This document shows, in pieces, positions 26,430 to 39,059 of a stretch of 64,000 nt of DNA. Source of the stretch: Thunnus maccoyii. Taxonomy: Eukaryota > Chordata > Actinopteri > Scombriformes > Scombridae. The notes under the pieces were generated by a model. The model saw nothing but the letters and a program-made list of their open reading frames with translations, ran no database searches and was not told where the DNA came from. The stretch's first letter is position 1. The number at the start of each line of letters is the position of its first letter. The position numbers and the translations under genes were made by a program. The stretch covers positions 20,178,425 through 20,242,424 of the forward strand of contig NC_056546.1 of NCBI RefSeq assembly GCF_910596095.1, given 5' to 3'.

Positions 26430-28079
26430 GATGGAAGCTCCAGTCCTTTTGACATCCCAGACTGTCAGTAATGTATTTGTCTGGGAGCTTGCCGTCTCTA
26501 CTCTATTTTACTGGCGTCAAGCAGAGCCACATTGGGGAAATCCTCAGGAAGATGAAACCCTGTAGTGCCCTGGACCCCATTCCCACAGCTCTGCTCAAAT
26601 CATACATCCCCATTCTCAGCCCCCTGATCACCCGAACTGTCAACCTCTCATTTCAAACTGGTAGTGTGCCATCTGCCCTCAAGGTCGCAGTCATCCACCC
26701 CCTCCTCAAGAAGCCCAGAAACTGGACCCAGAAGTTCTTGCCAGCTACAGACCTATCTCCAACCTCTTTTTCCTGTCTAAGGTGTTGGAAAAGGTGGTTG
26801 CTTCTGAGCTACAGGACCACCTTAAACACAACAACCTATTTGAAAAATTCAAGTCAGGTTTTCATTCAACACACAGCACTGAAACAGCTCTGCTCAGCAT
26901 TGTGAATGACCCGCTGATGGCAGCTGTTGCAAGGTCCCCTTCTCTCCTGATTCTCCTTAACCTGAGTACTGCATTTGACACCGTGGATCACACTATCCAC
27001 TTAGAGCACTTCCACACCACCAACGGACTGTCAGACTCTGCACTTAGGTGGAGTAAATCTCACAGGGAGGATGCAGGTCTAGAATGTTCCCTGTCACCTG
27101 TGGTGTTCCTCAAGGATCAGTTCTTGGCCCCACCCTGTTTGCCCTCTATCTGCTCCCCCTTGGACGTGATATCATCAGACATGTCTTTCCATTGCTATGC
27201 TGATGATACCCAGCTGTACATCAAAAATGCCCCAAGCCCTTCTACACCCATGTCATGCCTCAGCACCTGTCCTAAGGAGATAAAGGCCTGGATGAGCACA
27301 AATTCCCTCACAGCTCATCCCACCTTTGATGGCCAGGACTTCCCCCTTTCCTTCTCAGTCACTAATATGGGTGTTGGGTTTGACCCTCAACTGATTTTTG
27401 ATGACAATATAATACATCTTTGCAAAACCTCTTTCTACCATCTCAAAAACATGTCTAAACTCTGCCCCTCTCTAACCCTGTAAGATGCAGAGAAAGTTGT
27501 CCATGCCTTTATCTCCTCAATACTGGACTACTGCAATGCGCTCTTCACAGGGATCCCCAGCAGGAGCATCCAGAATCTCCAGTACATTCAGAGCAGCGCT
27601 GCCAGTATCCTGATGAGAGTGCGAAAACATAACACCAATTTTGGTTTCACTGCACTGGCTCCCTGTCTCCTTCAGGATTGACTACAAAGTCCTGCTATAC
27701 AAATCCATTAACGGACATGTGCCCCCCTACCTACAGGAACTGATCACATCACAAACCTCAACCCGCACCCTCAGATATGCCAGCAGCTTGCTCCTCCAGG
27801 TCCGTGGTACCAAGGTCCGCACCACTGGGGATCCAGCCTTCTGCTCTGCTGCACCACGCTTGTGGAACAGCCTTCCTAACCATCTGAGGGCAGCACAGAC
27901 CCTAGTCTCTTTTTTTTTAAAAAGGCCTACAAACCTTTCTGTTCAGGAAGGCTTTTTTGTTTATCTTAACTCTTATTACTATTTTCTTTATGTTGTGTGT
28001 TCCATGTTATTCATAGTGTAGCACTTTGAGTTTCACTATTAATGAAACGTGTGGTACAAATTAAATGTATTATTATTAT
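26430..28079 (+). mobile_element. L2-type LINE remnant, 5'-truncated, with recognisable reverse transcriptase
   Basis: Plus-strand frames give successive RT blocks: KMKPCSALDPIPTALLKSYI (about 26550), VLEKVV-type LEKVVASELQDHLKHNNLFE and then STETALLSIVNDPLM (about 26790-26920), the catalytic [11 protein letters not shown] (about 27190-27225), SVTNMGVGFDPQLIFDD (about 27355-27410) and the thumb/C-terminal SLHWLPVSFRIDYKVLLYKS (about 27645-27705) with GDPAFCSAAPRLWNSLP (about 27830-27880). The 3' tail has GTAGCACTTTGAG and ends TTAAATGTATTATTATTATG. Frame changes, an in-frame stop at 27481 and missing 5' sequence make it dead. It lies 333 bp from kcnk12 exon 1, opposite to the gene's orientation. 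Confidence 0.92.
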
Positions 28080-28411
28080 GAATATTTAACAAACAGAAGC
28101 CATATTAATGATAACCATTCTCCAGATTATTTGACTGAATGTGGATTTATCAGGGCATGAGGTCCCAAACTGATTAAATTAAACATTGTGTGCATTCTTG
28201 TCCCTGCCAAAATACTCCCATAATTACTGTCTTAATGGTGTGAGCTGTGCATTTGACCCGAATGTATTCTTGGAGTTTATTTTGTATCTATATATCGGCA
28301 GTTTTACATGAATAATACATGTTTTTCAACAAGTATTTAGAGGACACCATGCCTGCAACCAAATGGACACAAAGGTCAGGGAAATGGTTTAATGCTGCAT
28401 AGATCACCCAC
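28080..28411. other. kcnk12 intron, 5' end
   Basis: AT-rich DNA ending at the minus-strand donor: exon 1 ends ...ACTATAG at 28412 and is followed by GTGGGTGATC. Confidence 0.7.
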
Positions 28412-28751
28412 CTATAGTCGACACCACAGTTCCAACAAAATAAAAAGCCCCTGTAAAATCCCATCGTGGCCTCAGAGCATCAGCCCGGATCCCGGCGGCG
28501 ATGGCAGCCTCGTACTCCCGCAGGAAGGAGTTGAGGTCCTGCAGGCTGATGTTGAAGGTCTCACTGAAGTTGAGGAGCGTCCCGTTCCAGCGGCCGTGAG
28601 CCCGCAGCTCCGAGGGCCTTTCTATGGCAGAGAAGACCGCAGCGCCGCACAGCAGGTACAGTACGATTAGGATGGCGAGCAGCACGAAGCGGCCGTTGTC
28701 CTCGTTCAAGTGCAGGGAGCGGCAGCCTTGCAGTCGCTGGCCAGGCATCAT
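28412..28751 (-). CDS. kcnk12: kcnk12 coding exon 1 (N-terminus, TM1, cap, pore helix 1)
   Basis: Encodes residues 1-113 plus the first base of codon 114. The start is the ATG at 28751 (MMPGQRLQG), the first ATG in this open frame. The frame stays open upstream to about 28814 but offers only GTG. Methionine 2 could also be used. HLNEDNGRF precedes TM1 (about 22-43). The extracellular cap carries three N-glycosylation sequons at N56 (NGT), N61 (NFS) and N67 (NIS). RADALRPRWDFTGAFYFVG leads into the pore-1 filter TVVSTIG, completed by FG in exon 2. The intron at a GGT glycine codon in TIGFG joins exactly in phase with 8233. The N-terminus before HLNED is only 13 residues and lacks an arginine run. 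The total of about 410 residues compares with about 430 recalled for human KCNK12. Confidence 0.92.
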
Positions 28752-29689
28752 CCAAATTTCAGCACCACTCGCGCGTCGGACAGCGACAAGCTCCACATCG
28801 GAGACGGCATTCACTCGTCTGCAGGTGTCCTCTGGAAGTCACTGTACTACTGCTTTCTCACTGCACTTCTACAGGCAACATTTCCTTTACTTAGCCCACC
28901 ACGTTGTCTCATTGTAGTAGTGAAGTGAAATCTGTAGCTGAGAGGCAAAAAAGGCGCTCCACTTGTGGATATAAGTCTGTAAATCCTCCGGATTGCACTG
29001 GTTGATCAAGAAAGTGTTCATGAGAAAAGCAGTCGGCGCACAGTTTCATGATGGATTCATTCTCACAGTTGTAGCAATGCAGTTGAACTGAAGTGGACTG
29101 CAGCTTACATCCAACCGGACGCGCTTCTTTGTGCAAAAGCTGAGGGTGGGAATGCCAGCAGCAGTAGAGTAGTATCCTCTGGGTCCCCTGCACCAAAATG
29201 TTTCTCTAGAAATCCCGCTCCGGTCTCAAATCAACTCATCCGTCTTCAGGCTTGCTTGGTCTGGAGATGTGAGGGGCTATATTCTTCGTGTGGACGTTAC
29301 AGTGGCTCATTGCAGCCTGGCAGCGCATATGGTGAGCTCACTCCGCTACACCTCGGAGTACTGTATCCCACCACTGTAGGAGAAAGAGAGAGCATTAAAT
29401 AAGACATTAAAGTTGTGCAGTTGTGTGAGGAAAATTATAATCTGTGCGCATCTTTAGTTGATGTTATCCTCACGTAACAGAGGATTTACATTTTCACTGG
29501 AGTGCAGCCGTGTTACACGGAGCCTTGCGCACTGAGGACACTCAGAAACGGTTACTCACTTTCTGCACCGGGGGCACAAATGTAAAAGTAAAAGAGTTCA
29601 CCTGAGCTAAGCTGCTTAAAAGTTTCTCTATAAGCCTCCACACGAAACTAAGACATAAAAAGTATAATGATAATAAAAAAATAAAGAAA
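28752..29689 (-). promoter_or_regulatory. Presumed kcnk12 5' UTR and promoter region
   Basis: DNA upstream of the kcnk12 start, with more CpG than its surroundings (for example around 28770-28810, 29110-29125 and 29505-29575). No clear TATA box was seen. Whether a non-coding exon lies here cannot be decided from sequence alone. Confidence 0.4.
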
Positions 29690-29830
29690 TAATCAGTGGT
29701 AGAAGAAGTATTCAGAGCCTTAAGTAAAAGTAGCCATGCAGTGTAAAATTACTTCAAGTAAAAGTACTGCATTCAAAATTAGTACAAAGATATTATCAGC
29801 AAATTATACTCTAATTATCAATACTTGACG
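29690..29830 (+). repeat. Dispersed fish repeat (AAGTAAAAGTA type)
   Basis: It starts GTGGTAGAAGAAGTATTCAG, with repeated AAGTAAAAGTA and then TACTGCATTCAAAATTAGTA and TATTATCAGCAAATTATACT. It matches from memory a very common percomorph repeat. The right limit is soft. Confidence 0.6.
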
Positions 29831-31544
29831 TCTTAAATGACTTGTTTTGTTCAACCAAAAGTGACAAATCCAAATATATTAAAGTTACAGTGACAAAGTA
29901 AAGTGTCAAACTAGAGGCATTTTTTTAGACAGATAGGTGCCGAGATGTGGTAAGCATGGAATTAAACAACAGATGAATCTAATATTCTGACTGATTTCTT
30001 TGTAACCAAAATTTAAGTTAATAAAGTCTAATTATGGATGTGTCACTCACCATTGGTTGTCCCTGCCCTGTGGTCCCTCTGCTTAGGTTTGTGCCTATTT
30101 TACATGATAATCCAGTAACATTAAGAACATTACTGAGGACAAGTGAGACATGATCTCACCCTGTTGTCATTTGTTACACTGGGTTTACATGAATAATGAC
30201 CCACTCTGTATGCTTTTAAGACCTGACAGAGGAAGACCTATTGTGAAAGATGGAGAGTTTTGTATGTTACCGATACTTTTGGGGTGCCAAAATCTAGACC
30301 ACACACAAAACCAAAGAGGCAGTGGCGCTGGTTAGGACTTCCTATGGACAATTTTGAGGACAATAGGGCACAGCTGAGTGAACTTTTACAAGGCTCAAAT
30401 TACCGTTCAGAAAGAGAGCAATATCCTTTTGAGTTGGAGAACACGCAAGGGAGATTCTAACAAAATCAATGACGACCTGGAGCTGCTGATCCATGAAAAT
30501 ATCTGTGTACATATTGACTGATGCTTTAAAAAGACACATTATCCAACTGTAGTGGAAGCAATGTGTCTCTGTCACAAGAAACTGTCACTGTGAAGGAGAT
30601 TAGAGCTCAGAAATGATGCTGATATAAAATAAAGGGAACAACAGTGATGAGGCACTTTGCTGTGTCTATTGTTACTTGCCAAAACAATAGTGAGCTTATA
30701 GGAATATCCTATGAGAAACTAACATTGTTTTGACAAAGTAGTTATTTTTTCTACGGGGAGGACAGTTGTGCTTGGTTTGGTTGCATAATAGGTGGCTGTA
30801 TTGATTATGCTTTCTAATCTAGCTAATTGGCTTACAAATATCAAGGCAGAATGCAGAACAAGGGCATACTCAGCACAGTTATCTCAGCTGCACACAGTCT
30901 GTCCTTGTCAATTCAAATCAGTACCCCAAAATGTAAGAAGGCATGGAACAGAGATGTAGTAAAAGAAGACGTCAATATAATGTTGTGCCACTGACAGGAG
31001 GCCTCTCCATTTACTTAATTATAGCTTGAGCCCTTTGTGGTTATGCTCATTCACTGTGTCTGAGAGCACAAGGCTTTCAGAAAAACATGAAACACAAGCA
31101 GAATATAATCTTTTAAAATTACTTGTCAGTAGCAACACACACAACATTAATGATGATGATGATTAACAACAAGAGGGAAAAAATGATCACAGGCAATTAA
31201 GTGAAATACAGTGTGTTCCCCTTTTTCTGACATTCATTTATATTCTCCTCCCACTAATTTCTTTTCAGGGTCATAGGAGAGGGCTGGAAACTGTCCCAGC
31301 ATGCACTGGGTGGAAGACAAGAAAGTCATTACAGGATTTCAGACATACAGTACAGACACTTATTCATACCTTCAGGCAATTTAGAGTCTCCAGTCCACTT
31401 GACTGTGGGAGGAAACCAGCGCAGCTGAAGCTGTAACTAATCCTGGGTCCATTTTATGCTCATGACAATAACAATAACATTAAAACTGAGACTTGTATGC
31501 TGCATTTATAGACATCAATATCTCATTGTTGGATGTAATTGGTA
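29831..31544. other. Intergenic, nothing recognised
   Basis: No coding exon or clear element. Small ORFs at 30150-30575 overlap on both strands. Confidence 0.4.
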
Positions 31545-32290
31545 ACACTTTATTCTAATCTCCCCATGTTTAGCATTTATAAGCAGCATATAAATACTTA
31601 CTAGTACTACTAATACTAGTTTATAAAACAAACCAGTTGTAAGCAAATATGAGGACATTTTAAAAGTGTAATTAATATATTTGTTAACAATTGTAACTCC
31701 TATGAAGCATCCATAACTGGTGCATAAACTAGAGCTACAGCATTTAGTTGATTAATCGATTAGTTGATCTACAGAAAGTTCATCAGCAGCTATTTTGATG
31801 ATTAAATAATTGTTTTTAGTCATTTTTTAACCAAAAATACCAAATGTTTGCTGGCTGCAACTTCTCAGTTTTGAAGGTTTTCTGTGTCACATAAGATGAT
31901 TTTGGATTGTTGATCAGACCAAACAAAACTTTTGAAGATGTGACAATGGGCGCTAAGAAATAATAACAGGCGTTTTTCACAATTTTCTTATGTATAGACA
32001 AAATGCTTAATTGATTAATCAAGAAAATAATCAGCAGATTAATCTATAATAAAAATAATCCGTAGTTGCAGCTCTAGTATGCACAGTTGATAAATGCATG
32101 ATTCCACAGTATAACATAGCTGTATTCATATTTAATGACGTATTACATATGAAGAAACCAAAAACATTTATTAACTGTTCATATACATGTATAAATCTTT
32201 CACAGGTGGTTTAAAACTTTAAAACTTTAAGACTTCAACCATGTTATATGTAAAGTATTTCTTAAATGGAATATAAAGGAGGAGTTATAA
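31545..32290 (+). mobile_element. Non-autonomous element (GGTAACACTTTAT start), interrupted
   Basis: The left part starts GGTAACACTTTATTCTAATC and includes AGCATTTATAAGCAGCATAT. The right part resumes after 32075 with GATAAATGCATGATTCCACA and ACGTATTACATATGAAGAAA. From memory these parts are adjacent in a common teleost DNA-transposon-like repeat. The right limit is uncertain. Confidence 0.55.
31731..32075. mobile_element. 345 bp non-autonomous element with AGAGCT ends, nested in 31545-32290
   Basis: It starts AGAGCTACAGCATTTAG and ends GTAGTTGCAGCTCT, an inverted repeat of about 9 bp at the tips. Near both ends it has GATTAATCGATTAG / GATTAATC motifs, also in inverted relation. There is no ORF. 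This matches from memory a widespread teleost element with AGAGCTGCAAC termini. Confidence 0.7.
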
Positions 32291-35200
32291 TCATTCAGAA
32301 ACACTAAAAATAACGTGTTATATATTGTGTTCTTACCAATTAATGAACTACTTATAGATTCAAAAATAGGGGGTGTCACCACAGTAAAATTATTTATCAG
32401 TCTAAAAGTCTACAATCAGCTATCCAATTAAGATAAGAATACTTTTAAATGAGAAATGTATTGATGATTTTAATGATAAGATTCTATGTTCATTACTTTT
32501 AGTCCCAATTAACAAAGAATCCCAATAACTAGAAACTGCAGAGAAGTGTCCCGTCCTCTATTGTGTGATGTGATGCTTTTGAGGCTTAACTTGTGATGTC
32601 CATTAAAGTGAGCCTATGAATATTTTACTGTACCAAAGCCACTGTGGCCCAATTACAGGATAATGTTTTTTTTTTTTTTACTTAAGTGTACTTTAACAGT
32701 AGCAGAATTAGAGAAGTCATAAAGTCAGTGAACTGATACAGCAATATCTATCTAAAGTTTGCTAACATAAGCTGCTGGTCATACCAAACCAAGAAAAACT
32801 CTTGCTGGAAAATTCCTGAATGTATTATTTAACTGTCTTTATTGCTCATAAATTTAACCATTTATTTGTGAGATGAAAGTGCCATTCCTTTTTTCACAAG
32901 TTACATAGTCTCACTTAAAAGCTACTTTAATGTAAAATAAATAAATAAATAAAAACACTTGTATTTCCCTTTAAATGCCAAGTGCAGATGCAGCAGCCAT
33001 TTTACAGTAATGCAAGTGTTAAATAGTAAATTCACTCCAGCCATCATTCGGCACACACCTTAACTGGCCTATTACATGAGATACAGAGGGCATGTGGGAA
33101 AGACAGAGGGGAGACAATCCTCCAGAGTGCAGCAACAAAGGCTCCTGCACTGAATAAAGATGAGGAGAAAAGGGAGGATACACATCCACTTATGGAGAGA
33201 ACTGAAACGGAGAAGTGGGTGAAGAATTTCCTTTTACCCTGCCGAGGAGGAGCCGCTCACAATGATTGAGGACATATGGTGAAATCAATCATTTTGTCAT
33301 TTTCAAAACACTGCGCACAGGGCCGTTTAATGTGTGAATGTGATCCCGTGCATTCCACTAGTTCTAGCATGTAAGGTTGACATGAGAGGCAAAAATCATG
33401 CTCAACAGTGCTGAAAGGAGTGAAGCTTTATTGATTTTGATCTGGCTTGACAAGGCCAATTTGCCCAACACGGTCCTCTGAGATTTAAGAAGAACCCTTC
33501 AGAAACCTCATTTGTCACAGAGGCTTTCAAGCGATTGACTTAAAATAGCAACACCTGCACACCGAGTCAAAGGTCAGTACAGTTAAAATATGTCCATAAT
33601 CATTTGGTTTTGTGTGAATAATTCAAATCAATTAATAAAACAAGCCAAGAAGGTAGAAAATCCCACCTTCACCCGGTAGCTCTGTCCATGGTGCTGATAT
33701 CAGTATACATACAGCTGTTCTTCCTGATCTCTGCAGCTTTTTAACTTTTTCTGTTATAATAACTAATTTGAAGATCAAAAATAATGTGAAAGTCAAAGTG
33801 AAATGCAAAATTTAAGTTGCATGTACTGTGCTGTTGCTTTGGCCACACTCCCATTTCTTGCAGTAATCTGCAAAACAACAAAACTGCATGTCACTCAGTA
33901 ATTTAATCTAGCTTCTTTGTGTGTATGTGTGTGTGTCTTTGCAAGCATGTGTCTGTGTGCGTTTTGGTATTAATGAAAACCATTTTCCCACTCTTTCCTA
34001 CTGTGAAGGATTTGCCAACAAGAATCCAATTAGATTTACAGTCCAATGACAATAGATCTCCCAGTAAATCCTGGAAGGTGTATTTTGGAGTGGAGGAAGC
34101 GTTACTGAATAGTTCATTCAGTTGTGGAACGTGCATTTCAAGAATGAAGCCCATCCAACAATATGTGATTTTCCATTCCACAGATTCCTTGCTGCCCATG
34201 TGTCTTTTCAACAATTTGAAGCCGTCTCAGTGGAAGGATGATCCAAGCTTTATCACCTTAAGAAGAGTTGCTAAGTCCCACATTAAAATATACTACAACA
34301 AAGCATACGGTTTAGCTTGTACTCTTATTCTGTGGTTGGAAAAGGGTGATTTCTAATTATGTCACCTTTTCCCTATATTACTGCATCTCCACATCCATCT
34401 CCTGGCCTCTTTTCATTGATATTTGTGTTATTCTCCAACCTGCTGAACGCCTTTATGCAACATGTTCAATTTAGTCATTCTGCAGAGCATGACAGACTTT
34501 TGTATGCCCTCTAAATTGTATCCTTTCAAGAGGATCCTCCAGTATTGAGCATATTTTTTTCTCATGACTACAGTCCAGTCGAAACCTGGAGGTGGTCCAC
34601 AGGAAGAGCGCTGGATGCTTGTAGTTTGCAGCAGTTCTCATACATTATTATACCTTTCAAATCCACTCACCTTTTCAGCATGCAGCTCTCAAGGGCAGCC
34701 AGAGAAAGGGAATTACAAAACGAACATATCATAACTTTCTGACAAGCTAAATGGCACAAGAAGGAGGGAAACAGACTTTTAAGTGTCTTGGGGGTATTTC
34801 AGCCGACATATTGCCAGTTCTTGTACTATCATAATCTTTTTATCAAACACCACTTTAGAATGCGAAGCTAACGTGCATGAGGAATGCCTGACAGTGGATA
34901 AGCCTGCTTTGGATGCTTATCTCGCTGAAACATGCTCATATGAGTAACTGCTGTCAGCTGCAGTCCAGTTCCTGCAATATTGATGAATGTTTATATTCAA
35001 CACATGTATTATTGCTTTACATTATGGGTATGTGAATGAAATAAACTAATTATGATAAATGAATGCCTGGCAGAGCACCATTTCTTTTCAGATTGTCTTT
35101 ATTCCATAAAGACCTAGAAACACAGAGGCCAAAGTTAAAGAAAAAAAAACGAAAAAAAAAAAACAGTAGGCTGAGATGTAGCCAGGTTCTGTTAATTACT

Positions 35201-36779
35201 GGAAAAAGGCTGATTGGACAGCTTTACATCCCACCGGCTGCATCTCAAGTTGCTGTGAATCCCCTGAAGCAGCAAATGTCATGGTCTAGTAGTTTTGCTG
35301 TAAACCTAGTACTCTAGGATAAATCCTGCATCTCAGAAAAGTCACTCTCTACATCTTTACTGTACATTTATTTACCCACAAATGTCAGTTCTAGGCATCC
35401 TCAAGAGAAATTAGTTATGAATACAGCCTAAGACATGTATTTCCACTCCTTGTTTGATACAAGATGATGGAGCTTCACTCATAAATAATCAATCAATCCC
35501 AGAAAAATATAGATTCCTGTTAATGATGCTCAGGCAGATAAGCCTATAAACCTGCATCATTTTATCCCATTGAGACTTTGTACTGTACAGTGAAGGAAAT
35601 CTGACTTGCTCCGATTCATTTATCATAGTGACAGTCGCCTATAGATTTACCCTCTCCCCATAGGCTCTATCTTTCCGTTCAAGCGCTTTCCCACAACTTT
35701 TTTAATTTAGACATGCAGAGATGATAGCACTGCAGCGTGATACACGTGAGAGACATTGCATCGCATACAATACATCCATATGAAAACACACATATGAGCC
35801 ACAGTGCCAGTATGAAGTCAATATTATAGCAAGAGCACTTCTGTGGATATCTTATACAGCCAGACTGGTTCTAAAATACAATTTTAATTGGGATTTAGTT
35901 CGGCTGTGTTTAAGTATGAAGGGATAGGAGGTGAAGGAGGTAAACGGGCAATCTAAACGTCTTAGTTGCAGTGATTGCCTTAACAACCTAATGGACAATA
36001 CAGACACTTTAAGCTGCCTTAATCCCTAAAGACAAATGTTGAACAAATAATGCCTACACTAAGCTTCATACTAAAAGCAGCTAGGTAGAGTAAGTATTAA
36101 AAAACAAAAGAGGACTTAGTATACCTCCTGTTTTTGTTTTTATTAATATTTTTGGCATTTTGCAAAATGACTCATATCCACAGACCACAGCAGCTTAAAA
36201 ACACTCTCTCATCACAAACTGGATGTTCAGCAGAAGATGTAGCAAGGCATTGATGGAATTATACAGCATGTTATGTTGTTGTGGCCTTGAGACTAAGAGG
36301 AGGAAAAATCCTGTTGCAGTACATTACGAGTGATTTGATAAGGTGTCCTGGGTTCTTAGCAAGCATCTTAGTCAGCAGATTGTGAAAGCTCAGTGCACCC
36401 CCTCAATGCTTTTCAAGGGGAAAAATAGTTTTAGACAGTGGGATGAATCCACTAAAATATGTGTTGCTGTTGTTTTTTCCTACACAGATGCTATGGAACC
36501 TGCCTCCTATAGGTCATGGCCACGACTAGTGATGTGTGAATATCTCACACCCACACACACCAAAATAAATGCTTCCTACACAGGTCTATACCAGTGAAAT
36601 AGGAAATAAACACCAAGATGATATAATGCAATGGCATGAACCAAATCAATGAACATGAAGAAGATGCTGGTGCAGTTGGTAATAATTTCTCACGCTGTAC
36701 TGAGATAATGTTCATGCTGATCATGCATCTTTTCTTGAATATTCTCACTACACTATTTACCTGTTGATCCATTTTTTTG
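32291..36779. other. Intergenic, nothing recognised
   Basis: AT-rich DNA with small A- and T-runs and a short GT-rich stretch near 33918. The 33919-34356 ORF (145 codons) starts in that stretch and has no recognisable domain, so it is not called as a gene. Confidence 0.4.
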
Positions 36780-36960
36780 TACAATTGATTGATCATTTCA
36801 ATTATAAAATATCAGAATATGGTGAAAAATACCCTGTTATAATTTCCCAGAGCCCAAGATCACATCTTGAAAATGCATTTTGTGTCAATCCATCAGTCCA
36901 AGCCCAAAGATGTTCAAATTTACAATGATATAAAACAAAAAAAAACACAAATCTTCAAAA
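36780..36960 (+). repeat. Diverged fragment of the AGAGCTGCAAC-type element family
   Basis: The phrase ATAAAATATCAGAATATGGT, followed by GAAAAATACC, TTTCCCAGAGCCCAAGAT and AAGCCCAAAGATGTTCAAA, resembles the interior of the longer form of that family as I remember it. No termini were found. Confidence 0.4.
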
Positions 36961-39059
36961 TAGTTGGAAGACACATGGAAGAAATAACACAATTCTAATG
37001 GTGCATAGTAATATTAATAGTATTCTGACATATAGTAATCTTAGTAATTTATAAAGCAGCAAAGTAAGTGAAGTGGAGAAGAAATTATTGAAACAAAAGT
37101 AGTCACCAAGTTTTTTTTTAATCAAATTTGACTGACTTTGCTAAATGCATTTCAGTGTGTTTTTGAAAATTGATCTGAAAATGGTGACAATGGTGAAGAT
37201 GATTTTCCACCATTACTGTGAGTTTTACCTTCCAAAATCTATACCTATAGATAATTGCGAAACACAGACTGGGCTTCATTTTGATAAGCTAAACATAAAT
37301 GGACTTCAGCCTTTTTCAATCATTATTAGTGACCGTGTCTTTCTTGGCGCTCACCCAGTATGCAATTCACTTTCTGAACCTACACAAAAAGAGCCAAAAC
37401 ATGTGTTTTTCTGCAGTCAGGTGAGTGAGGAGGTTATCATTATGATACAGACGCTAGAATACGACCAGAAACGTGAAGATGTCATTTGATGTAAACGCAG
37501 AACAAATGGGACATTTATGTTTGCTCCGAGGCAGAAGGTGAGATTATGGCACAGTTGACTGATGCAGCGTTTCCCCCTATAGGACATGATCAGATTACTT
37601 CTCCTTTCTTCTCTAATGGCTTCTCTGTCTCAGCCCCTCCTCCAGCGGCTCTGACGGGGTGAAATCACAGTTATCAGCAGGATTGCCTATATCCTCTGCC
37701 ACAAAGCAACATTTTATTACCAGTGGCATGGTGATGAGGGGACAGATAGCTGTCCCCTCCTGCTATTACACAAAAAGAAACTGCCCCTGCAGCTGTTCTC
37801 TCAGCTCAGCTTTATCAAACCCTATTCAAGGTTGCATCATGACAATAGTGACCACAGTAAGGACACACTGGGAGACATTTTAATAGGCGAGAGTGGTGTT
37901 TGTCTAACCACGTTGTCAGCAACAGATGAGCCTCTATCTGCAGTGGCAGATGCCTTGTAGTTGGCTATTCCAAAAACATTAAAGTGAATCTAATTAAACA
38001 TGTATTCATATCAGTGTAGAGGCAAATTGGAACTTGCTTGATGGGATTCATGCAGATCACTGACAAGTTTCAGCTCGCCTGTTATTATGCGACACTGTCT
38101 GACTGTCTGACACATAGCAGTTTCCTACTATATCCGCATAATAAATCAGGGCAACCAGGATTTGTTAGCTCCGGCCCTGATAGAAATACTAAGGTCTAAG
38201 GTCTTAGAAAATGATGATGAAATACCAAAAATAAATTCTATAAAATATTTTATTTGGATGTTTGGATTAAAAACTCCAGAACTTCAGTTCTTCTTGTACA
38301 ATCGTTCAATTCTATTTTCGGTAAGATTTATTAATAAGAAGGTCTAAATGTGTTTCTAAGCCTTCACTACACTTCCAGGACTAACATTTTAGTGGGGAAA
38401 TGCTGATCTTTTATTTTTTTGGTGACCTAAGAGTAGTCAAATGACATTTTTGTCAGTCAGGAAACTGATGTCATCCTAAAAAATAACCACTTTCAGTTAC
38501 TTAATTTTAATTATGGAATGTAAACTCAGTCGAGGGTTGCTAATAGTGAGGACATGATCTCAGTGTCATGCAGTGATTTACTTGTCAGTATTTCTGGCCT
38601 TTCATCCCTGGATAAGATGTAAGCACTAATGAGCTTTGTAGATGACAGAAGACTTGGATGAATATGCTGTTTTATGCATCGGGGTGCTCATGCCATCTGG
38701 AAGCCAGTGGCTCTGACCACAGAGAAGGATGGAACTGCTAGAGATAATAATACTGGGACCAGTGCAGCCTTCTGGGAAAAATCATCCCTGCTACGTAAAA
38801 CATGTTCATTGAGGTGTATCCCCCCTCTAAGATGTTGAATCTTTTAACAGCCAGGGTCTTTTTAATGAATAGCCTCATTCTCAATAGACACACACAAATA
38901 CAACCAGTCCCTAGGTGGAATCTCACAGAAGCCTAAACAGTCATCCCTTTTTCTTCTTTAACTACAATGTTCAATTGTCATTTTTGCTACTGCTGCTAGC
39001 TGTGGCCATCAGCTGCTGCTGCTACAAGCTGCTGCTCTGGCAGTAATTTCTTTTAATAT
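36961..39059. other. Intergenic, nothing recognised
   Basis: Only short ORFs without domains. A CTGCTG-rich patch occurs at about 38990-39045. Confidence 0.4.

Noticed and set aside
7341-28751. Identity as kcnk13 (THIK-1) instead of kcnk12
   Set aside because: The NGYPRTVC and GALGIMNNRLAETS tail, RADALRPRWDF and the VFSAIERP region are closer to KCNK12 as I remember both proteins. This is a judgement without alignment.
28412-28814. A longer kcnk12 N-terminus starting at 28814
   Set aside because: The codon there is GTG, not ATG; the first ATG in the open frame is at 28751. A non-AUG start is not needed to explain the protein.
33919-34356. 145-codon plus-strand ORF
   Set aside because: Starts in a GT-rich stretch that gives Cys/Val repeats and has no recognisable domain or splice context.
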